Source: Allomuricauda sp. TY007
GTDB taxonomy: Bacteria > Bacteroidota > Bacteroidia > Flavobacteriales > Flavobacteriaceae
Assembly (NCBI RefSeq): GCF_010468565.1
Contig: NZ_WUEG01000005.1
Location: 170,715 to 234,714 of the forward strand
DNA: 64,000 nucleotides
Direction of reading: 5' to 3'
The notes beneath the pieces were generated by a model. That model made no database searches. It saw only the letters and a list, made by a program, of their open reading frames with translations, and was not told where the DNA came from. This document shows, piece after piece, positions 1 to 8,405 of this stretch (within the stretch, counting starts at the first letter, position 1; the number at the start of each line of letters is the position of its first letter). A program made the position numbers and the translations under genes.

Positions 1-345
1 CTTAAAATCGTAGGTAGGGTATATTCTAAAAGCACCCGCTACAGGAACATATTGAATATTGGGAAAGTCACCCTCCCTCTCCACTGGGCCAAAATCTGCC
101 GTATCGTTGTTAATAAAGGCATTCATAAATCCTGTTGAGATACCTGCATCAATGAGTTCCGAAACCCCCCAATGATATCCTAAATCCAGACCTAGTTCAA
201 AATTTGAAACATCGGAAATATCTCCAAATGGAATCCCTAAATGAACCCCTGCTTTAAAATTTGTCCGATCCACTCGCTGCGCCATGGATGAAAAACTTAC
301 GGCAACCAAGGCTATGATCGCCATTACAAATGTCTTTTTCTTCAT
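1..345 (-). CDS. Outer-membrane beta-barrel protein, N-terminal part (cut by window start)
   Basis: The reading frame is open for 115 codons from an ATG at 345 to the window edge, so the C-terminus lies outside. The first 22 residues form a clear signal peptide (MKKKTFVMAIIALVAVSFSS, then MAQ as cleavage site). The rest has the alternating pattern of an outer-membrane barrel: FKAGVHLGIPFGD, then FELGLDLGYHWG, and later VAGAFRIYP. This pattern is typical of the small PorT/OmpW-like barrel proteins of Flavobacteria, but I cannot place it in a named family from the fragment. It is divergent from xerD, with 228 bases between them. Function unknown; the envelope location is inferred from the signal peptide and strand pattern. 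Confidence 0.75.
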   Translation of the reverse strand, partial: MKKKTFVMAIIALVAVSFSSMAQRVDRTNFKAGVHLGIPFGDISDVSNFELGLDLGYHWGVSELIDAGISTGFMNAFINNDTADFGPVEREGDFPNIQYVPVAGAFRIYPTYDFK

Positions 346-573
346 TGTTAAAATTTTATTAACAACAGAACGTCATCATCAGCAAAAAAGTGTCTTTTGA
401 TGTAATTTTCCTACAAAATGGACATTTTCAATTATTTATCCATTCAATTTCTATTGGGAAAGTATTAAAACTTGTGGTTTTTTATTCCCCTCAATTGACC
501 AAAGGGCTGTTTGGGTTGACCAATCCATACTTTTAATCGATCCTGAAAATGGAATGTCACTATATTTGGTGAT

Positions 574-1470
574 ATGAACTGGCAGCAAGCACTAAAAGAC
601 TACCAAAATTATTTGAAGATAGAGCGGGGTCTTTCCCAAAATTCCATTTTAAGTTATGCCATGGACCTTCAAAAGCTCGTCCATTTTCTTGAGGATAATT
701 CAATTGATGAAAAACCCGTGGCAATCTCTCGGGAAACGGTTCAACAGTTTATTTATGATATTGCCAAAATAGTGAGCCCTAGAACGCAGGCAAGGATTAT
801 TTCGGGTTTAAAAGGTTTTTTTACCTATTTGGTTTTTGAGGATTACAGGGAGGATAATCCCATGGACCTTATCGAAACCCCAAAAATTGGAAGAAAGTTG
901 CCCGACACCCTTTCCGAGGAGGAAATAAACAATTTGATTGCCGCCATCGACCTATCCAAACCCGAAGGGGAACGCAATAGGGCAATTTTGGAAACCTTGT
1001 ATGGCTGTGGCCTTCGGGTGTCGGAACTCATCAATCTAAAACTATCCGACCTGTATTTTGATGAGGATTTTATAAAGGTAACGGGAAAGGGGAACAAACA
1101 ACGCTTTGTTCCGATCAGTGATGTGAACCAAAAATACATCAACATATATTGGAAAGAGGTCCGGGTGCATTTGCCCATAAAAAAAGAACACGAGGATTTT
1201 GTTTTTTTAAACCGTAGGGGCAACCAATTGACCCGGGCCATGATTTTCACCATTGTTAAAAGACTTGCAGAAAAAATTGGGTTGGACAAAAATATCAGCC
1301 CCCATACCTTTCGGCATTCCTTTGCTACCCATCTTTTGGAAAATGGTGCCGACCTTAGGGCCATACAGCAAATGTTGGGGCATGAGAGCATTACCACTAC
1401 CGAGGTGTACATGCATGTGAACCGTACACATTTGACACAGGTTCTCAAAAATTTTCATCCGAGAAGATAA
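574..1470 (+). CDS. xerD: Tyrosine recombinase XerD
   Basis: This 298-aa protein is a site-specific tyrosine recombinase of the XerC/XerD group, which resolves chromosome dimers at dif during cell division. The N-terminal SAM-like core-binding domain covers about residues 1-85 and contains YLKIERGLSQNSILSYAMDL. The catalytic domain carries the first catalytic Arg in YGCGLRVSEL (about residue 150), the Lys in TGKGNKQR, the HxxR box in HTFRHSFATH, and the later His in LGHESI. The Tyr nucleophile is in TTEVYMHV, close to the end. Length is normal for the family. A TATATTTG motif lies only 6 bases before the ATG, so a very short leader is possible. XerD fits the flavobacterial single-Xer pattern better than XerC, but these two are hard to separate by eye. 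Confidence 0.93.
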   Translation: MNWQQALKDYQNYLKIERGLSQNSILSYAMDLQKLVHFLEDNSIDEKPVAISRETVQQFIYDIAKIVSPRTQARIISGLKGFFTYLVFEDYREDNPMDLIETPKIGRKLPDTLSEEEINNLIAAIDLSKPEGERNRAILETLYGCGLRVSELINLKLSDLYFDEDFIKVTGKGNKQRFVPISDVNQKYINIYWKEVRVHLPIKKEHEDFVFLNRRGNQLTRAMIFTIVKRLAEKIGLDKNISPHTFRHSFATHLLENGADLRAIQQMLGHESITTTEVYMHVNRTHLTQVLKNFHPRR

Positions 1471-1476
1471 AAAATC

Positions 1477-1986
1477 TCAAAATTTTATTCGGGTTCCCAT
1501 CTCAAGTCGTGTGCCCACTCCTTCCAGCCCCATACTATAAAAATTGGATGCTTTGATCGGGCGGACGAGCTTTACATCCAAAAGCATATTTTCACGAACT
1601 TGGTGTTCCATACCAAGAAAAATTTCATGGCGCGGGTCGGGATTTGGATATCCCCTGCCACTATTGTATAAATCCCATTCTTTTTGATATCCTCCCAACA
1701 TGTAAAGTTTTTTACCGATCCTTTGGTTTAGCTGTGCACCTAAACTGAATCTGTCTGCGTGGTAGCGTCGGTAATGTTCGCCAATAACTTGAATTTCTGT
1801 ACCCTCCAAAGCTTCAAAATTGATACTGAACCAGGCAAAATGTGATAATTCATCAAATTTTGGATAATTAAAACCCTCAATATAGATTGGAGACTCCGCG
1901 GTTTTGGAAATAACAGTACTATTTTGAGCGTGAATCGTCAGACTGAACAACATGGCTAAGGTGAGAAAAAAGGCTAATCTGTTCAT
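1477..1986 (-). CDS. Small outer-membrane protein, function unknown
   Basis: I place the start at the ATG at 1986, because the protein then begins directly with a signal peptide (MNRLAFFLTLAMLFSLTIHA, cleavage before Q). An in-frame upstream start at 2013 would add nine residues in front of it. The mature chain of about 150 residues has short amphipathic strands (WFSINFEALEGTEIQVIGEH, FSLGAQLNQRIGKKLYMLGG) and ends in Phe (RIKF), as do many barrel proteins. I know no family for it. It is convergent with xerD; the stops are about 7 bases apart, with no clear hairpin between them. Confidence 0.7.
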   Translation of the reverse strand: MNRLAFFLTLAMLFSLTIHAQNSTVISKTAESPIYIEGFNYPKFDELSHFAWFSINFEALEGTEIQVIGEHYRRYHADRFSLGAQLNQRIGKKLYMLGGYQKEWDLYNSGRGYPNPDPRHEIFLGMEHQVRENMLLDVKLVRPIKASNFYSMGLEGVGTRLEMGTRIKF

Positions 1987-2081
1987 GGTGAGTGTTTTAC
2001 TACAATTTACCAAAGCTTGAACAACCCACCATAACTATTAGCTAAATTTTAACCTTGATGTTTGGAATTCAGCAAACTACA

Positions 2082-3398
2082 TCAGTCCTGCATCAGGGTA
2101 TTCTTTTCTACCTTGTTCTGTTTTTTAAAAGGTCGGATAATCAATCGGGCTTCACGGTCAAATCGAATATAATTGTACACCCAATTGATAAAGACCACTA
2201 CCCTATTTCTAAAACCGATCAGAAAATATAGATGCACAAACATCCAAACAAACCAAGCAAATACGCCTTGAAACCGGAATTTTGGCAAATCCACCACCGC
2301 TTTGTTCCTTCCTACGGTTGCCATGCTGCCCTTATCTTTATAAACAAAAGGTTTCATCGGTTTGTTCTCTATCAATCGAACCAGGTTGTCCCCAAGGTTC
2401 CTCCCTTGTTGTATGGCAGGTTGGGCCATCATAGGGTGTCCATAAGGAAATTCCTCCGTTTCCATTTGCGCCACGTCACCAATGGCAAAAACATCTTCCA
2501 GTCCCACAATTTGATGAAACTCGTTTACTTTTAAACGTTTGTCCCTGCTAAGAAGTTCCTCAACATCCAAACCTTTTAGTCCCACTGCTTTGACTCCCGC
2601 GGCCCACACCAAGGTTTCTGCCTCAAAAATTGTTTTGGTGCTTGTGGTTACTTTTTTGCCATCGTAATCGGTTACACGGATGTTTTTCCAAACATTTACC
2701 CCGAGCTCTTCCAAAAACTTTTCCGCTTTCTCCGATGCTTTTTCACTCATTGCCGGCAAAATCCTATCGCCGCCTTGCACCAAGTTTATTTGTGCCCTAC
2801 GGGTATCCAGATCGGGGTAATCCTTCGGCAAAATGCCTTTTTTGATCTCTGCCAAAGCCCCTGCCAGTTCAACCCCTGTGGGACCACCGCCCACTATAAC
2901 GAAGTTCATCAAGGCATCACGCTCATGGAGGTCATCCGTTAAAAGTGCCTGCTCAAAATTTTCCAGGATCAAGCTTCGTAAATTCAGGGATTGCGGAATG
3001 GTTTTCATGGCCATACCCTTGGCCTTAATGTTCTTATTCCCAAAAAAGTTGGTTTCCGAACCCGTTGCTACCACCAGGTAATCATAAAAAATCTCCCCGA
3101 TATTGGTCTTGATTCGTTTGGTATCCGTTTTAACTTCCTTCACCTGTGCCAATCTAAAAAAGAAATTGGGATAGCCCTGCAACACCTTTCTGATGGGGTA
3201 TGCAATGGAATCCGGTTCCAGCCCACCTGTGGACACTTGATACAGCAAGGGTTGAAAGTTGTGGTAATTGTGTTTATCCAACAGAACCACTTGGGCTTCT
3301 TTTTTACTTAATTTTTTGGCTAATGCAATGCCTCCAAAACCGCCGCCTATAATTACGACTCTTGGATAACTGGATTGAGGAATGTTCATGCTCGACAT
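2082..3398 (-). CDS. ndh: Type II NADH dehydrogenase (NDH-2), FAD-dependent
   Basis: The protein (438 aa) is a single-subunit, non-proton-pumping NADH:quinone oxidoreductase; in this group the acceptor would be menaquinone. The FAD-binding Rossmann motif GGGFGGIALAKKL is near residue 18. The second dinucleotide fold GGGPTGVELAGAL is near residue 170 and the FAD-contact motif FAIGDVAQ is near 305. The C-terminal about 60 residues hold an aromatic, hydrophobic segment (FAWFVWMFVHLYFLIGF) that anchors these enzymes to the membrane. The start may be the ATG at 3398 or the one at 3389 (MNIPQSS). A TAAATTTG motif on this strand at 3411-3404 looks like a -7 element and would fit the downstream start. 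Monocistronic, divergent from the amidohydrolase gene. Confidence 0.92.
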   Translation of the reverse strand: MSSMNIPQSSYPRVVIIGGGFGGIALAKKLSKKEAQVVLLDKHNYHNFQPLLYQVSTGGLEPDSIAYPIRKVLQGYPNFFFRLAQVKEVKTDTKRIKTNIGEIFYDYLVVATGSETNFFGNKNIKAKGMAMKTIPQSLNLRSLILENFEQALLTDDLHERDALMNFVIVGGGPTGVELAGALAEIKKGILPKDYPDLDTRRAQINLVQGGDRILPAMSEKASEKAEKFLEELGVNVWKNIRVTDYDGKKVTTSTKTIFEAETLVWAAGVKAVGLKGLDVEELLSRDKRLKVNEFHQIVGLEDVFAIGDVAQMETEEFPYGHPMMAQPAIQQGRNLGDNLVRLIENKPMKPFVYKDKGSMATVGRNKAVVDLPKFRFQGVFAWFVWMFVHLYFLIGFRNRVVVFINWVYNYIRFDREARLIIRPFKKQNKVEKNTLMQD

Positions 3399-3490
3399 AC
3401 CGACAAATTTAAGTATTACCTGTTTGAGCGGGTCATCTCAGGCTTGGTTTTTTTGTATCTTTAGCATCTAACTCAAAAAAACTTCAACCC

Positions 3491-4918
3491 ATGAAAAAAA
3501 TTCTCCCGCTAGGTGCGCTGCTATTGTTGTGCACCATGGGTATTCATGCCCAAAAAAAGAAAAACGATGTAATCAAGGCTTTAGATTCAAAATCTGAAAA
3601 ATACACTGAAATTGCCCATGAAATATGGGACTTGGCTGAAATGGGATATTTGGAAGAGCAAAGTTCCGCCCTTTTACAAAAAACCCTTTCCGATGCCGGG
3701 TTTTCCATCGAAACAGGGATTGCCGGTATCCCAACGGCTTTTAAAGCCGAATATGGATCTGGGTATCCTGTAATTGGTATTTTGGGGGAATACGATGCCT
3801 TGCCCGGCCTTTCACAAGAGGCTGTTCCAGAGAAAAAATCCGCTGGTGGGGCTGCCGGTCATGCCTGTGGGCACCACTTGTTTGGAACAGCATCCACCGC
3901 TGCGGCGATTTCGGTAAAGGATTGGATGGATGCCAACAACATTAAAGGAACCATTCGCTTTTACGGATGCCCGGCAGAAGAAGGTGGTTCCGGTAAAGTT
4001 TATATGGTTCGCGAAGGCGTGTTCGATGATGTGGACGTAGCCCTGCATTGGCACCCAAGTTCGGCAAATGCCGCCAGTGCCGGTGCCGCATTGGCCAACA
4101 AATCCGCCAAATTCAGGTTCCATGGGGTTTCTGCACATGCCGCAGCCGCACCACAAATGGGACGTTCGGCATTGGATGGCGTAGAGGCCATGAATGCCAT
4201 GGTAAACATGATGCGCGAGCATATCCCCGAAGATGCACGAATTCACTACGTAATCACCGATGGAGGTAAAGCGCCAAATGTTGTTCCCGACTTTGCCGAA
4301 GTTTATTATTATGCAAGACACAACACCAGGGATGTGGTCGTGGATATTTTTGATAGGATCGTAAAAGCAGCGGAAGGAGCTGCGATGGGAACAGGAACTA
4401 CCATGGAATATGAAATGATCGGGGGAACCCACGAACTCCTGCCCAACCTGACCGTGCAAAAAATAATGTACGACAACTTGGTGAAAGTAGGTGGGGTTAC
4501 TTACAATGATGAGGAAAAGGCCTTTGCCGAAAAAATATCCAAAACTTTGGGCAAAAATGCACCGGACATTTCCACTGCCGAAAAAATCCAACCTTACAAA
4601 GAAACAGCCAATGCATTTGGTTCCACCGATGTGGGAGACGTTAGTTTTACCGTACCAACAGCTGGCTTGGGAACGGCGACATGGGTACCCGGAACACCTG
4701 CACACAGTTGGCAAGCCGTAGCTGCCGGAGGTATGAGCATTGGCTCCAAAGGAATGATGGTAGCCGCCAAAACCATAGCCCTTACCGCAATGGATATTTT
4801 TGAAAACCCAAAAACAATAGAGGCCGCCAAAAAGGAATTGGAGGAAAGAAGGGGAAAAGACTTCAAATATATTCCCATGTTGGGCAACAGACCTCCTGCA
4901 TTGGACTATCGTAAATAG
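3491..4918 (+). CDS. Exported M20-family amidohydrolase
   Basis: This 475-aa protein is a metal-dependent amidohydrolase of peptidase family M20, in the branch with AbgB (aminobenzoyl-glutamate hydrolase) and IAA-amino acid hydrolases. A signal peptide (about residues 1-20, ending GIHAQ) sends it to the periplasm. The metal site is visible: GHACGHH near residue 125, AEEGG near residue 160, and LHWHP near residue 185. The dimerisation insert follows, with the conserved HGVSAHAA. The last metal His is in PAHSWQ. Length is usual for the AbgB branch. The substrate cannot be told from sequence; an N-acyl or N-aryl amino acid or a dipeptide is likely. It is followed 73 bases later by a sigma-factor gene with its own start context, so it is probably a single transcription unit. 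Confidence 0.88.
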   Translation: MKKILPLGALLLLCTMGIHAQKKKNDVIKALDSKSEKYTEIAHEIWDLAEMGYLEEQSSALLQKTLSDAGFSIETGIAGIPTAFKAEYGSGYPVIGILGEYDALPGLSQEAVPEKKSAGGAAGHACGHHLFGTASTAAAISVKDWMDANNIKGTIRFYGCPAEEGGSGKVYMVREGVFDDVDVALHWHPSSANAASAGAALANKSAKFRFHGVSAHAAAAPQMGRSALDGVEAMNAMVNMMREHIPEDARIHYVITDGGKAPNVVPDFAEVYYYARHNTRDVVVDIFDRIVKAAEGAAMGTGTTMEYEMIGGTHELLPNLTVQKIMYDNLVKVGGVTYNDEEKAFAEKISKTLGKNAPDISTAEKIQPYKETANAFGSTDVGDVSFTVPTAGLGTATWVPGTPAHSWQAVAAGGMSIGSKGMMVAAKTIALTAMDIFENPKTIEAAKKELEERRGKDFKYIPMLGNRPPALDYRK

Positions 4919-4991
4919 ATTTTTCATCAAACACTGTAACAAATGTTGCTTTCTGCATACTTATAATTAAAGCAACTTTACCAACCGTTTA

Positions 4992-5486
4992 GTGAACAAA
5001 GAACTGGAACATCGTTTTGTGACGGAACTTGAGGACAATCAAAATATTGTCCATAAGGTATGTAGTCTCTATACCAACGACAAAGACTCCCATAACGACC
5101 TGTTCCAAGAAATCACTATTCAATTGTGGAAAGCATATCCAAAGTTTCGGGGAGATGCCAAGTTTAGTACATGGATGTACCGTGTGGCGTTGAATACGGC
5201 CATTACCTTGTACCGAAAATCAAAAAAAAGGGTCAAGACCCAAGATTTTGAGTCGGTCCTCCATAAAATCAAGGCCACGGATTATGATGATACGGAGGAA
5301 CGGCAGTTAAAACTGATGTACGACGCCATAAAACAGCTTGGTGATATTGACAAGGCCTTGGTATTCCTCTATCTGGAAGACAAGGATTACACGGAGATAG
5401 CCGAAACTTTGGGTATTACGGAAGTAAATGCGAGAGTGAAGATGAGCAGGGTAAAAAATAAATTAAGAACCATATTAAATCCTTGA
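4992..5486 (+). CDS. ECF-type RNA polymerase sigma factor
   Basis: A 164-aa sigma-70 family factor of the extracytoplasmic-function type. Region 2 spans about residues 10-75, with DLFQEITIQLWKAYPKFRG and the promoter-melting helix FSTWMYRVALNTAI. Region 4 spans about 100-160, with the helix-turn-helix DYTEIAETLGITEVNARVKM. It starts with GTG at 4992; no in-frame ATG fits the conserved N-terminus. The next gene starts two bases after its stop and encodes a four-helix membrane protein, the usual arrangement of an ECF sigma factor and a partner that holds it in check. No FecR or SusC gene is adjacent, so the signal it answers is unknown. Confidence 0.9.
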   Translation: MNKELEHRFVTELEDNQNIVHKVCSLYTNDKDSHNDLFQEITIQLWKAYPKFRGDAKFSTWMYRVALNTAITLYRKSKKRVKTQDFESVLHKIKATDYDDTEERQLKLMYDAIKQLGDIDKALVFLYLEDKDYTEIAETLGITEVNARVKMSRVKNKLRTILNP

Positions 5487-5488
5487 TT

Positions 5489-6133
5489 ATGCTGGATGAA
5501 CTGGAGCTCTTGAAAAAAGATTGGCAAAAACGGGAAGCAGACCTTCCCAAGCTGTCCTATGAGCAAATCTATCCGATGACCAAGAAAAAGTCATCGTCCA
5601 TAGTTAAATGGATTTTTTATATCAGCATCATAGAATTTGTATTCTGGGCGGGTATCAATATTGTTTTTAGCGGTCCCGAAACCATGCAGGAGCTAAAGGA
5701 CATGCATATCTATAAGGTCGTTATGGCCCTTAACATCATCAACTACGCCATTATCCTTTACTTTATCTATAAGTTTTACATCAATTACAAAAAAATATCG
5801 TTCACGGATTCCTCCAAGAATTTGATGCGGACCATTTTAAAGGTAAAACGAACCGTAACACAATATGTCTGGTTCAATCTTATCATCTTCACCACCTATT
5901 TGATCATAAACATGTACGGGGCACTCCTTTATGGTTCCGAGGGACAGAAAATTGTTGAAGCTGCATCCAAAGACGGGGACAGCATAACATTTTGGGCCAT
6001 GGTGATCGGGATATCCGTAGTATTTATAGCCGCTATCCTATTTTTAATATGGCTGTTCTACAAATTACTTTACGGTATCTTACTAAAAAGACTTAGAAAA
6101 AACTACAACGACCTTAAAAGGTTAGAAGTCTAA
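5489..6133 (+). CDS. Four-helix membrane protein, probable anti-sigma partner
   Basis: I choose the ATG at 5489, two bases after the sigma-factor stop; a TTG at 5483 would overlap that stop and add two residues. The product (214 aa) begins with a charged cytoplasmic segment (LDELELLKKDWQKREADLPK) containing a YEQIYPM stretch. Four predicted membrane helices follow, around residues 40-60, 75-92, 125-145 and 168-192, and the tail is basic. It lacks a zinc-anti-sigma HxxxCxxC motif. The cytoplasmic N-terminus plus membrane helices directly after an ECF sigma gene suggest that it binds the sigma factor, but that rests on context. Its stop overlaps the convergent acyltransferase stop by four bases (CTAA). 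Confidence 0.75.
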   Translation: MLDELELLKKDWQKREADLPKLSYEQIYPMTKKKSSSIVKWIFYISIIEFVFWAGINIVFSGPETMQELKDMHIYKVVMALNIINYAIILYFIYKFYINYKKISFTDSSKNLMRTILKVKRTVTQYVWFNLIIFTTYLIINMYGALLYGSEGQKIVEAASKDGDSITFWAMVIGISVVFIAAILFLIWLFYKLLYGILLKRLRKNYNDLKRLEV

Positions 6134-6951
6134 TCGTCCAACTTGCCCTTATAACTGTAGCGTCTTTTTTGGTTTTCCTCCTCGTAGGCAAGAAGCTCCT
6201 TTTGAGGGATTACCTTTAGGAAAGATGGATGTTGCTCAATGGCATACTCCAATTTTTCCAATATGGCATCAATCGACTCGTTGTCGTAATCAATATCCAA
6301 TGGCTCTTTAATTTGCATGGATTGAAGTATCCCTTTCTTCTTGACACGAAGCCCTTTCTTGTCAAACGAACGTCGGAACCCATCAATAACCACGGGAACC
6401 ACAACGGGTTTATACTTTTTGATGATGTGAGCGGTACCTTTTCGCAATGGTTTCCAAGGTGTTGTTGTGCCTTGAGGAAAGGTTATTACCCATCCATCAT
6501 CCAAAGCTTTTCCAATATTGGAAATATCACTGAACTTCACCTGTCGGTTCACATTTTGACCATCGGCCCTCCAAGTTCTCTCAATGCTTATGGAACCTGC
6601 ATAGGCCAAAATTTTGGTCAATAGACTCTTTTTCATGGTCTCCTTGGCCGCTACGTAGTAAATATTCAATTTGGGGTTCCAGAGATAGCCCAAATTTTTA
6701 ATATTGTCTTCCCTCCCGCTCAAACTGGCATTAAAAACATGGAACATGGCCACCACATCGGCAAAATAGGTCTGGTGGTTGCTTACAAAGAGCACATTGT
6801 TTTCGGGCAAATCACGGATAATCTGCGACCCTTCGATCTCGAGAGTATTAAATCCTTTGTAACGCTGGTGTGTCATCATACCGGCGATACGGATCAGCCA
6901 TCGTTTAAAAAATAAAATATGTCCAAAAGGATTTTTCTTAAACAGACCCAT
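6130..6951 (-). CDS. 1-acyl-glycerol-3-phosphate acyltransferase-like protein (PlsC family)
   Basis: The 273-aa protein belongs to the glycerolipid acyltransferase superfamily that makes phosphatidic acid or acylates other lipids at the inner membrane. The catalytic HX4D box is NHQTYFAD near residue 60. Block III is FPQGTTTPWKPLRKG near residue 160, where the usual FPEGTRS has become FPQGTTT; block IV is VVPVVIDG near 180. The divergence at block III makes the exact acyl acceptor uncertain, so I do not assign plsC. The N-terminal segment (about 1-25) is basic and hydrophobic and could sit in the membrane. The gene is convergent with the anti-sigma candidate and lies 40 bases downstream of the Nudix gene on the same strand. 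Confidence 0.85.
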   Translation of the reverse strand: MGLFKKNPFGHILFFKRWLIRIAGMMTHQRYKGFNTLEIEGSQIIRDLPENNVLFVSNHQTYFADVVAMFHVFNASLSGREDNIKNLGYLWNPKLNIYYVAAKETMKKSLLTKILAYAGSISIERTWRADGQNVNRQVKFSDISNIGKALDDGWVITFPQGTTTPWKPLRKGTAHIIKKYKPVVVPVVIDGFRRSFDKKGLRVKKKGILQSMQIKEPLDIDYDNESIDAILEKLEYAIEQHPSFLKVIPQKELLAYEEENQKRRYSYKGKLDD

Positions 6952-6991
6952 GTATAGCGTTGATTGTTGACTGCAAATTTACAAAATAGCT

Positions 6992-7633
6992 TCAAAGCAC
7001 CTGTCGTAAAAGTTCCTTGATCTCGCTCATCATCATGGCCGTAGCGCCCCAAACTGTGTAACCATTTAATTTAAAGGCAGGTACATGTATGTTTTTTGCG
7101 TAAGAAGTGCTCAAAATTTCTTCAATATGGTTGGAATCATCCAAAAAATCCCTGAGATACACCTCGACCAGGCTTTCCACTTCGCTTTCTTCCTTGATGA
7201 ATGGTCGCGGGTTCGGATAGATTCCGATGTAAGGCCTTACCAAAAAATTACTGGGCGGAATATACACTTCACTGAGTTCCTTGATCACTTCAACCGCTGT
7301 AGGTGGTACGCCAACTTCCTCATGGGTTTCCCTTAAGGCAGTTTGCATCAGGTCCCTGTCCTCTTTTTCCACCTTCCCGCCCGGAAATCCGATTTGGTTG
7401 GAATGCACGCCTTGGTAAACTTTCCGAAGTATCAAAAGTAAGCGGGTCTCTTGTTCCAAATCTGGATAAAATAGCGCCATGACCCCTGCCCGCTTGGGGT
7501 TTACATCTTGCACTTTGTTCTCCTTCAACCATTGCACACGAAGCTGTGGGGACATTTTATGATGCGAATCCTCCCCAGGAAGTGGGAGATTTTTTAATTT
7601 TAGGGCACGTTGACAAAATTCATTAAAATCCAT
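6992..7633 (-). CDS. CoA-pyrophosphatase-type Nudix hydrolase
   Basis: A 213-aa Nudix hydrolase of the NudL/CoAse group, which cleaves CoA and related pyrophosphates. The Nudix box is complete: GGKVEKEDRDLMQTALRETH, followed directly by EEVGV (around residues 85-110). The CoAse-type region just before it (KVYQGVHSNQIGFPGG) matches the group's LRxHxGQVxFPGG signature in a relaxed form. I set the start at the ATG at 7633 (MDFNEFCQRALKL) because homologues begin this way and contain the next motif LPLPGEDSHHKM. The open frame runs further upstream to 7828, but that part is antisense to the neighbouring lipoprotein gene. This ATG overlaps the ATG of the divergent cyclophilin gene. Confidence 0.88.
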   Translation of the reverse strand: MDFNEFCQRALKLKNLPLPGEDSHHKMSPQLRVQWLKENKVQDVNPKRAGVMALFYPDLEQETRLLLILRKVYQGVHSNQIGFPGGKVEKEDRDLMQTALRETHEEVGVPPTAVEVIKELSEVYIPPSNFLVRPYIGIYPNPRPFIKEESEVESLVEVYLRDFLDDSNHIEEILSTSYAKNIHVPAFKLNGYTVWGATAMMMSEIKELLRQVL

Positions 7634-8351
7634 GCTGTTGAGACATTCGGCTTTAACTACAAGTATATTATTTTTTTTATTCGTTTCCTGCGGAGAATCC
7701 CCAAAGAAGGACAAAGACAAAGTTGAGGAAAATATTGCAAAAACGGACACTGTTCCCCAAACACAAATAGATACTGCAATGGAAGAAGAAGAGGAAGAAC
7801 CCTTTAAGCTTACCGAGGAAAATGCCATCGACTTCTTTTTCGATTACGAAAAAAACTTAAAAAAGGACAAGGTAAAAATCACCACTACCATGGGCAGTTT
7901 CACCATTCAGTTGTATGATGATGTGCCTTACCACAAAGCCAATTTTATTTATTTGGCCCGGCAAAAGTATTTTGACAGTACCCAGTTCCACAGGGTTGTG
8001 AAGGATTTTATTATTCAAGGGGGCAACTCGGATGACAGGAAAATAGCCCAAAAACGAAGTGAAATAGGAAGATACCTACTCCCTCCTGATGCCAAAAAGG
8101 GCCATAAACACCACCGGGGAACCATTTCCATGCCCAGTAGCGAGAGGGACAACCCCCATAAATTGGCCTCACCGTACGAGTTTTTTATTGTGGTTACCGA
8201 TCCAGGCTCCTATCATCTTGATGGCTCTTACACTCCTTTTGGCCGAGTAGTCGAAGGAATGGATGTAGTGGACGCGATAAACAATGTTCCCGTAGGTGAT
8301 GGTGATTGGCCTTGGCAAAACGTTTACATTCTCAAGACCGAGGTGTTGTAA
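7632..8351 (+). CDS. Cyclophilin-type peptidyl-prolyl isomerase lipoprotein
   Basis: This 239-aa protein is a periplasm-facing lipoprotein: the signal peptide ends in the lipobox FVSC with Cys at about residue 20. A highly acidic linker (MEEEEEEPF) follows. The cyclophilin domain covers about residues 78-236, with TTMGSFTIQLYDDVPYHKAN, then FHRVVKDFIIQGG (the catalytic Arg and Phe region) and later TPFGRVVEGMDVVD. It should speed cis-trans isomerisation of prolyl bonds in exported proteins. The start codon overlaps that of the divergent Nudix gene (CATG at 7631-7634), so no intergenic promoter space exists. Confidence 0.9.
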   Translation: MLLRHSALTTSILFFLFVSCGESPKKDKDKVEENIAKTDTVPQTQIDTAMEEEEEEPFKLTEENAIDFFFDYEKNLKKDKVKITTTMGSFTIQLYDDVPYHKANFIYLARQKYFDSTQFHRVVKDFIIQGGNSDDRKIAQKRSEIGRYLLPPDAKKGHKHHRGTISMPSSERDNPHKLASPYEFFIVVTDPGSYHLDGSYTPFGRVVEGMDVVDAINNVPVGDGDWPWQNVYILKTEVL

Positions 8352-8405
8352 ACCAATCAAAAAATACTATAATTTAACAGCCCTCAACACATAACTAAAC
8401 TCAGC

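Noticed and set aside
3812..4942. A 376-aa open frame antisense to the amidohydrolase gene
   Set aside because: It is a shadow of a well-supported gene: no signal, motif or family pattern, and high Cys/His content typical of antisense frames.
7633..7828. 65-residue Ser-rich N-terminal extension of the Nudix protein
   Set aside because: It is antisense to the signal and acidic linker of the cyclophilin lipoprotein; family members start at the ATG at 7633.
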